64,000 nucleotides of DNA from Parabacteroides timonensis. Its GTDB lineage: Bacteria; Bacteroidota; Bacteroidia; Bacteroidales; Tannerellaceae. The position numbers were made by a program, and so were the translations under genes. Positions 59,553 to 64,000 of this stretch are shown here, one piece after another (position 1 is the first letter of the stretch; each line of letters begins with the position of its first letter). The notes under the pieces are model-generated. The model had not been told where the DNA came from. It searched no databases and was given only the letters and a program-made list of their open reading frames with translations. The stretch is from the NCBI RefSeq assembly GCF_900128505.1, contig NZ_LT669940.1, positions 620,962 to 684,961 on the forward strand, read 5' to 3'.

Positions 59553-59562
59553 AATGCGGAGA

Positions 59563-59973
59563 TTAATAGGGCAGGGAGGCAATCACAGTTGATATTTTGT
59601 CGAGTGCGTCCTGCAACGGTTTCGATACCATCGGTTTGATAAACGGGTTCAGATCGGCGCGGATCGTCATTTTCAACCGCGTGTCGTTCTCTTCCACCTG
59701 TTTCAGTTGGATCCAGAGGAAAAGGGGAACGGGCGAGTTGGTTGTAGTAAATTTGATTGTTTTGTTCGGTTCGCGTTCAACGATCTCGAAACGTATCTTA
59801 CCTACGGGGTCGACAGCGAAACTACAAGAGTCGCTGTCGAACTCAAAGTCTTTAATTTTATCCTGTGGAATGCGGTCCTTAACCCGTTCCAGGTTGGAAA
59901 GGTCGGACAGCATTGCATAGACACGATCCTCGTTGTGAGGGATCGTTTTGATCTCACTTACAAATTCTGTCAT
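59563..59973 (-). CDS. SRPBCC/START-like domain protein
   Basis: A 136-residue cytoplasmic protein of the polyketide-cyclase/START-like fold: amino-terminal strand and helices (IPHNEDRVYAMLSDLSNLER), a seven-stranded sheet, and a long carboxyl helix (MVSKPLQDALDKISTVIASL). Such proteins bind hydrophobic ligands. No specific function is known for this Bacteroidales version. It lies between pyrE and argH with short gaps (16 and 10 bases). Confidence 0.75.
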   Translation of the reverse strand: MTEFVSEIKTIPHNEDRVYAMLSDLSNLERVKDRIPQDKIKDFEFDSDSCSFAVDPVGKIRFEIVEREPNKTIKFTTTNSPVPLFLWIQLKQVEENDTRLKMTIRADLNPFIKPMVSKPLQDALDKISTVIASLPY

Positions 59974-59989
59974 CCTGTACTCGTCGTGA

Positions 59990-60628
59990 TTATGCTTCAG
60001 GGTTCCAGTTTGCAGGGTCTTTACGCCATTCCTGCAGCGTAGCGATTTCCGATTCGTCGATATAGTCTGTACGTACAGCTTCTTCGATAACGGCATCGTA
60101 ATTGCTCAGTGTAGTCAGCGTCACTTTAGCATCCTTGAATTGCTGTGCAGCTACAGGGAAGCCGTGTGTGAAGATGGCAACCATACCTACTACGTCGCAA
60201 CCGAAGTTACGTACGGCCTGTACGGCTTTCAAGCTGCTACCGCCGGTCGATACCAGGTCTTCGATGATGACTACTTTCGATCCCGGTTTCAATTCACCTT
60301 CGATAAGGTTTTCCAGTCCGTGATCCTTCGGCGTTGCGCGGATGTAAACAAAAGGCAGTCCCAATAAATCGGCAACCAACGCACCCTGTGCGATAGCTCC
60401 TGTGGCAACTCCTGCGATGGCGTCTGCGTTTTCGTATTTTTCGCTGATCACACGTGCCAGTTCCAGTTTGATGAAACTACGAACAGCCGGATAAGAAAGC
60501 GTTTTTCTGTTATCACAGTAAATCGGAGATTTCCAGCCGGAAGCCCAAGTGAACGGATTGGCCGGTTGTAATTTAACGGCTTTAATTTTTAATAATTTCT
60601 CTGCAACTAATCTTTCCAGTGTTTTCAT
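59990..60628 (-). CDS. pyrE: Orotate phosphoribosyltransferase
   Basis: A 212-residue enzyme converting orotate and PRPP to orotidine 5'-phosphate in pyrimidine synthesis. The PRPP-binding motif is VVIIEDLVSTGGSS, the substrate loop RATPKDHG and the amino-terminal NPFTWASGWKSPIYCDNR. First gene of the minus-strand operon pyrE-SRPBCC-argH-lipoprotein. Confidence 0.95.
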   Translation of the reverse strand: MKTLERLVAEKLLKIKAVKLQPANPFTWASGWKSPIYCDNRKTLSYPAVRSFIKLELARVISEKYENADAIAGVATGAIAQGALVADLLGLPFVYIRATPKDHGLENLIEGELKPGSKVVIIEDLVSTGGSSLKAVQAVRNFGCDVVGMVAIFTHGFPVAAQQFKDAKVTLTTLSNYDAVIEEAVRTDYIDESEIATLQEWRKDPANWNPEA

Positions 60629-60659
60629 ACAATCCTACATATATATTTATATCAAAGTG

Positions 60660-60667
60660 CAAAAGTA
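60660..60667 (-). promoter_or_regulatory. -7 box of the pyrE operon
   Basis: Minus-strand TACTTTTG, 31 bases before the pyrE ATG at 60628. A -33 element is not clear. Confidence 0.5.
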
Positions 60668-60733
60668 GCTAAACAGAATGATATAACCTTGTAGATACCG
60701 AAAAAAATGAAGTCCCGAAAAGATGTTATTGAA

Positions 60734-60770
60734 AACAAATGGCCTCCCCGGCTAAAGGAGGCCATTTGTT
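60734..60770 (-). terminator. Strong hairpin between the small membrane protein gene and pyrE
   Basis: AACAAATGGCCTCC (60734-60747) pairs perfectly over 14 bp with GGAGGCCATTTGTT (60757-60770). On the minus strand it is followed by TTTTC, so it probably terminates the small gene upstream. Confidence 0.75.
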
Positions 60771-60790
60771 AAAGAAGTTTCAGCCGTATT

Positions 60791-60961
60791 CTAAGGGATA
60801 GGTGCAAATAGAGGGTTATCCCTTTCCGTGCCAGGCGGAGCAGCAGGGCCGGGATATGTTTCAATAGCGGCAATTGCTTCATCATCCGGTGTAGGTTTAA
60901 AGTGAAACAAAAAGTTCAGCAATGCAAGAATGAATTCGATGATTCGTTTGAATTTGGACAT
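60791..60961 (-). CDS. Small membrane-associated protein of a phage-like cassette
   Basis: A 56-residue protein from ATG 60961 (in-frame ATGs at 61000 and 61033 would give 69 or 80). One hydrophobic helix (FKRIIEFILALLNFLFHF) is followed by an acidic, Pro-rich tail ending NPLFAPIP. Its place next to a cell-wall hydrolase and a HU-like protein suggests a holin-like or accessory role, but nothing in the sequence proves this. No clear ribosome-binding site decides the start. Confidence 0.5.
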   Translation of the reverse strand: MSKFKRIIEFILALLNFLFHFKPTPDDEAIAAIETYPGPAAPPGTERDNPLFAPIP

Positions 60962-61041
60962 AGGGTTGATTGTTTGTAGGTTATTATTAATTATGGGCAT
61001 CTCGGTTGTTGTCAGAAATGAGCTATCTTTCATTACAAGGC

Positions 61042-61263
61042 AACGCCTTGTGCCGCAGGCTCTCTTTTGCCGTCTGCTTCAGCTGACGGATATAAAAGCC
61101 AGGAGGCAAAGCCTCTTCCTTTGTGGGCTTAAGCCCCTTTAAAGCAGGGACTAGCATTATATGTCAAAGGGGTTAAAACCCACAGAGGAATACGGCAAAG
61201 CCGGAGCATTAATCTATCCGTCAGCTGAAGCAGACGGCAAAAGAGAGCCTGCGGCATGAGGCG
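61042..61263. repeat. Long-stem inverted repeat element
   Basis: A perfect 41-bp inverted repeat (61052-61092 with 61215-61255, starting GCCGCAGGCTCTC and ending CTGACGGATA) with imperfect continuation inward (GTGGG...CCCCTTT against AAAGGGG...CCCAC) and outward (CGCCT/AGGCG). The 222-base element could fold into a cruciform or long RNA hairpin. No gene lies inside. It resembles a miniature inverted-repeat element. Confidence 0.85.
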
Positions 61264-61326
61264 GAGCCTCATAAAAAAGACTCATATCTTTCTATCTCCG
61301 AGCGCGAAGCCCAACTGTCACTTGTT

Positions 61327-61352
61327 AACTGTCAACTGTCATCTGTCAACTG
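61327..61352. repeat. Heptamer repeats (A/T)CTGTCA and 16-bp direct repeat
   Basis: The heptamer ACTGTCA/TCTGTCA recurs with 7-bp period. Within it CTGTCATCTGTCAACT (61336-61351) is repeated exactly at 61837-61852, the other side of the glucosaminidase gene, where it overlaps that gene's start codon. Confidence 0.75.
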
Positions 61353-61373
61353 AAAAAGGTTTCACCTTTTTTC
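61353..61373 (-). terminator. Terminator of the HU-glucosaminidase operon
   Basis: Minus-strand AAAAAGGT-GAA-ACCTTTTT hairpin beginning at the glucosaminidase stop codon. Confidence 0.6.
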
Positions 61374-61843
61374 TAACCTCCCACCAACGCCACGAGAGCC
61401 TGTACCGTCCTCTCTATCTGGACGAGGCTGCGGCGGTAGGATTCGCGGTCGTCGCCGTTCAGTTCGCTGATGTAGGGGCTATAGGCTATTTCGCGGGCAT
61501 AAGCTTCCGGGTCGTTGCTGCACTGCCAGGCCATGCGGTAGCTACTCCGGATCAGGCGGGCGAAGTCGAGGAAAGAGTTTACGCGGGTGTCGTAGCGGCG
61601 GAAGTCGAGCGAATAGCTATCGGTTTTCACCTTCGTTTTCCCGCCGTGCCAGTACTCGTTGCTGCAACCGTAGGCTGTCAGGCCGAAGAAATTGTTACTC
61701 TCCGTTGCCAGCCGGCTCGTACCCCATCCGCTTTCGAAGGCTGCCTGTGCCAGTATCACGGAAGGGTTCATGTGGAAAGCTGCACCTGCAGACACGGCAG
61801 CCTGCAGGGAGTCTTTGATGAATTTGATTTGTTGTGCTGTCAT
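61373..61843 (-). CDS. Glucosaminidase-domain cell-wall hydrolase (endolysin-like)
   Basis: A 156-residue single-domain protein with no signal peptide. It matches the mannosyl-glycoprotein endo-beta-N-acetylglucosaminidase/FlgJ-type muramidase family: SVILAQAAFESGWGTSRLA contains the catalytic Glu, then NNFFGLTAYG and SFLDFARLI. It should cleave peptidoglycan glycan chains. Lack of export signal and its position near a HU-like gene and replication genes suggest phage origin. ATG 61843 lies 8 bases after the HU stop, so it is cotranscribed. Confidence 0.82.
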   Translation of the reverse strand: MTAQQIKFIKDSLQAAVSAGAAFHMNPSVILAQAAFESGWGTSRLATESNNFFGLTAYGCSNEYWHGGKTKVKTDSYSLDFRRYDTRVNSFLDFARLIRSSYRMAWQCSNDPEAYAREIAYSPYISELNGDDRESYRRSLVQIERTVQALVALVGG

Positions 61844-61852
61844 CTGTCAACT
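61837..61852. repeat. Second copy of the 16-bp direct repeat
   Basis: CTGTCATCTGTCAACT, identical to 61336-61351. It spans the start codon of the glucosaminidase gene and the last base of the HU stop codon. Confidence 0.8.
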
Positions 61853-62298
61853 CATTCAATGACTGGTCGGTCGTCTTCTCCACTGCCGCCTTGTGACGGT
61901 TCCGTTTCCTTGCCGATGCGTTCGAGGCTGATCTTTTCCAGCATGGCACGCAACCGGGCGCCGGGGGTAAAGATGATCTTCGGCTTGCGGATCATACTTG
62001 CCTGGAAATCCTTTTCGGTTAGCGAGCCGGAACTGCCCAGCGACAGGCGGAAACGTCCCAGCGTATCCAGTTCCACCACTTCGTTGCGCAACAACGCCTC
62101 TTCCGTTGCACGCAGCAGGCCGCGCACCACCAGTGCCACATCGCCGTCGCTCGCTGTCGAACGGTCGGCTATCACATCGCAGATCGAATTAAAATACATC
62201 GTTCCGCTCACCGGGGCGGAGGCATAATACCGTTTTGCACCTGCGGCCGCTCCTTTCGTAAGGTCTTTTTTTAAGACCAGTTTGTACTTTACTGACAT
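61852..62298 (-). CDS. HU-family (HU-like, Bacteroidetes) DNA-binding protein
   Basis: A 148-residue protein. The start MSVKYKLVLKKDLTKGAAAG and the DALLRNEV-type arm (TEEALLRNEVVELDTLGRFRLSLGSSG) place it in the extended HU-like group common in Bacteroidales, longer than HU (90) with a disordered acidic tail (ETEPSQGGSGEDDRP). It probably binds DNA without strong sequence preference. First gene of the minus-strand pair with the glucosaminidase, divergent from DUF4248. Confidence 0.82.
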   Translation of the reverse strand: MSVKYKLVLKKDLTKGAAAGAKRYYASAPVSGTMYFNSICDVIADRSTASDGDVALVVRGLLRATEEALLRNEVVELDTLGRFRLSLGSSGSLTEKDFQASMIRKPKIIFTPGARLRAMLEKISLERIGKETEPSQGGSGEDDRPVIE

Positions 62299-62351
62299 AA
62301 CTTTAAAAGATTAAGGGTTAGTGTAAATAGCTCTGTTTTAGAACTACATAA

Positions 62352-62359
62352 CAAAGATA
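62352..62359 (-). promoter_or_regulatory. -7 box of the HU-like gene
   Basis: Minus-strand TATCTTTG with a TTTG (62379-62376) 16 bases upstream, 53 bases before the ATG at 62298. Confidence 0.55.
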
Positions 62360-62479
62360 ACACACGCTTTGCCTGCAAAAGGATGCTGCAGAAAGGTGTA
62401 GGATAATCACAGTGTATTCTTTTTTTTATAAATATTCCGTCGAAAGCTAACAACGTATTAATATAATGCGTATATTGTC

Positions 62480-62493
62480 GTATATTAATATAC
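62480..62493. promoter_or_regulatory. Palindromic operator candidate before the DUF4248 gene
   Basis: GTATATTAATATAC is a perfect 14-bp palindrome 16 bases before the ATG at 62510. Related half-sites (CGTATTAATATA, CGTATATTG) lie just upstream at 62453-62476, so several copies of one site are clustered. Confidence 0.5.
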
Positions 62494-62509
62494 TAAAAAA
62501 GAGATTTGT

Positions 62510-62746
62510 ATGGAAGGTAAAAAAAACGAACTATCTCCCTGGAGGAGAGCGTATGGGGTAACGGAATTCGCCCAGTTGTATTTTCCCGGCCAGACACCGG
62601 TGATTGCCTATAAACGTATGTGGGAATGGATACGCACTTCGCGCGGACTGAAGGCCAAACTGGAAGCCGCCGGGTGGGTGAAATTCCAGAAACTCTACAC
62701 GCCGAAGCAAGTCGGCGTATTGATCGAACATTTGGGAGAACCCTGA
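62510..62746 (+). CDS. DUF4248-family small protein
   Basis: A 78-residue protein (KNELSPWRRAYGVTEFAQLY, TPVIAYKRMWEWIR, KLYTPKQVGVLIEHLGEP) of the Bacteroidales DUF4248 family. The arrangement resembles a winged-helix or helix-turn-helix module and it may regulate the divergent operons. It is nearly always found, as here, between a HU-like/wall-hydrolase pair and a primase-helicase gene. Confidence 0.8.
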   Translation: MEGKKNELSPWRRAYGVTEFAQLYFPGQTPVIAYKRMWEWIRTSRGLKAKLEAAGWVKFQKLYTPKQVGVLIEHLGEP

Positions 62747-62771
62747 TAGTATTAATTTTAATTGACTTAGT

Positions 62772-64000
62772 ATGAGAGATTCAGTGAATCAAACCGTCGA
62801 ATGTACCCTGTTCAGAACAGCATTCGACACCACCTCTTACACGCCGGTCACCCTCGGAGGTTATTTCGACGACGTGGTAAGCGGTAAGTACAAGAGATCG
62901 GTAGAAAACGTTCGCACCCTGATAGCCTCCGGCAATCAGGAAGGAGCGAAGGTATGTAAAAAGAACCTGCCTCTGTTGGTAGCAGGCGGTCGGATGGTAG
63001 GCGGGCGCCGACGTGAACACCTGGTAGACTACTCCGGCTGCGTGGTGGGCGACCTCGACCATGTGTCCGGATCCCCCTCGGAACTGCTTGGCCGTGCCAA
63101 AGAACTTCCGTATGTGAAAGCCGGCCATATCAGCCCATCGGGTACGGGCCTAAAGCTCTTCGTCCTGGTAGACAGTGATCTCGAACACCACGCCCAGGCC
63201 TTCGACGTAGTGAGCCGCCTGCTCGAAGCCGACCTGCCGGGCGTGAAGGTAGACCCTTCGGGCAAAGACCCCAACCGCGGTTGTTTCGTAAGCTACGACC
63301 CGTCGGCCTTTTATAAGGAAGCATCCGAAGTGGTGAACATCCCCGTCGCCCCTGAAAAGGCGGCCGCTTTCTCACAGCCTGAGCCACGTTCGCTGGCCAA
63401 CTACATCGACAAATTTGAAACCGGCAACCCCTTCTCCGACGGTGGCCGCCACAGCTATGTGGTGAAACTGGCCTCGGCTCTCAACAGTGCCGGCTTCGGC
63501 GAAAGCGAAGTAGTGGCCGAATGCCTCTACCGCTACGTTACCCCCGGCTTTAGTGAAAAAAAGATCCTGACCACCGTGTCCGACATTTACCGCCGTTACC
63601 GTTCCGCCCACGGTAGCAATCCTTACCGGCAGTCGACAGGGGAGGAGACGAAAAAAAGTATCAAAAGTCTCAAAAATCTCACCCCCATTCCCGAACCGGG
63701 ACTTTCCGACGAAGGGTCTGCCTTAGGGCCTGATTTTGAACCTGGAGAGAGCGATTTTCCGCACTTCGAAAAGAGCCTTTTGACCGACCTTCCGAACCTC
63801 CTTGCGGACACATTGAAGCCGGCCGCCGACGATACGGAACACGACCTGATGTTGCTCGCTGCGCTGACCATGACCAGCACCGCACTGCCGGGCGTGACAG
63901 GCCTGCTCCGTAAAGAAGTATGTTATGCCCCGTTCTACACCCTTGCGATCGGCCCCTCGGGTAGCGGCAAAGGTTGTGTCAGCCAGGTGCACAAACTGGT
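62772..64000 (+). CDS. Primase/helicase-like protein of the VirE-N/DUF3987 type, cut by the window edge
   Basis: An open frame from ATG 62772 runs 409 codons to the right edge without a stop. Residues 1-200 resemble the BT4734/BF3469 (VirE amino-terminal) domain, a primase-polymerase-like fold: CVVGDLDHVSG, HISPSGTGLKLFVLVD and VDPSGKDPNRGCFVSYDP. After a linker (about residues 280-330) a P-loop ATPase begins, with Walker A GPSGSGKG near the edge, as in DUF3987 helicases. It starts 25 bases after DUF4248. Probably the replication protein of a domesticated phage or mobile element. Confidence 0.8.
   Translation, partial: MRDSVNQTVECTLFRTAFDTTSYTPVTLGGYFDDVVSGKYKRSVENVRTLIASGNQEGAKVCKKNLPLLVAGGRMVGGRRREHLVDYSGCVVGDLDHVSGSPSELLGRAKELPYVKAGHISPSGTGLKLFVLVDSDLEHHAQAFDVVSRLLEADLPGVKVDPSGKDPNRGCFVSYDPSAFYKEASEVVNIPVAPEKAAAFSQPEPRSLANYIDKFETGNPFSDGGRHSYVVKLASALNSAGFGESEVVAECLYRYVTPGFSEKKILTTVSDIYRRYRSAHGSNPYRQSTGEETKKSIKSLKNLTPIPEPGLSDEGSALGPDFEPGESDFPHFEKSLLTDLPNLLADTLKPAADDTEHDLMLLAALTMTSTALPGVTGLLRKEVCYAPFYTLAIGPSGSGKGCVSQVHKL

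Noticed and set aside
61256..62227. 323-codon plus-strand reading frame
   Set aside because: It lies antisense to the glucosaminidase and HU-like genes, both of which have clear family motifs. Its composition is that of a shadow frame.

Overview
The window is chromosomal DNA of a gut Bacteroidales, most likely a Parabacteroides of the distasonis group. Three things point there: SusC/SusD polysaccharide-utilisation loci, Bacteroidetes-type promoters (TAnnTTTG -7 boxes, TTG/TTTG near -33), and a 1033-residue surface protein ending in the DUF6383-like domain typical of the phase-variable S-layer-like glycoproteins of P. distasonis. No rRNA genes are present. The right edge enters a phage-like replication/lysis cassette and cuts its large gene.

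Layout. 1-19135 is a polysaccharide locus in two pieces (esterase and GH78; then ECF sigma, FecR anti-sigma, SusC with STN domain, SusD, DUF3823 lipoprotein, GH130, GH2), interrupted by three identical tRNA-Asn genes, a PfkB kinase and an S41 protease. 19525-22522 (minus) holds two paralogous membrane metallophosphoesterases and a periplasmic nitroreductase. 22722-25262 is a TonB-dependent barrel. 25411-40726 is a second polysaccharide locus (GH2, SusC, SusD, heparinase II/III-like lyase, GH88, hybrid two-component sensor) that looks built for a uronic-acid polysaccharide. 40842-45059 holds a DUF6078 protein and the S-layer-like protein. 45328-56299 is mostly housekeeping: POT transporter, class III fructose bisphosphatase, FecCD/ATPase importer pair, MATE exporter, DUF4251 protein, GroES-like protein and an NfnAB-like oxidoreductase. 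Then come HicAB, a tRNA Gly-Leu-Gly operon, a pyrE-SRPBCC-argH-lipoprotein operon, and the HU/glucosaminidase/DUF4248/helicase cassette.

Main discovery. Three promoters of the second locus share one geometry: two GAC-containing direct repeats exactly 22 bp apart, the second starting exactly 35 bp before a TAnnTTTG box. Two drive GH2 and the lyase. The third, presumably the susC promoter, lies on the minus strand, pointing AWAY from susC, inside a 508-bp segment bounded by a perfect 17-bp inverted repeat with an AGTTC-N5-GAACT core. This is best explained as a sensor-controlled promoter on an invertible DNA segment, seen here in the OFF orientation. A second, independent candidate (179 bp, perfect 20-bp inverted repeats, TTG-19-TAATTTTG promoter also pointing away) precedes the S-layer-like gene. 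No recombinase gene lies in the window, so inversion would be catalysed in trans.

The intergenic regions also carry three unrelated arrays of small palindromes with 22-23 bp period, a 28-bp GC-rich palindrome, a roughly 480-bp diverged inverted repeat and a 222-bp long-stem element. All functional calls come from reading sequence motifs; no database search was run.
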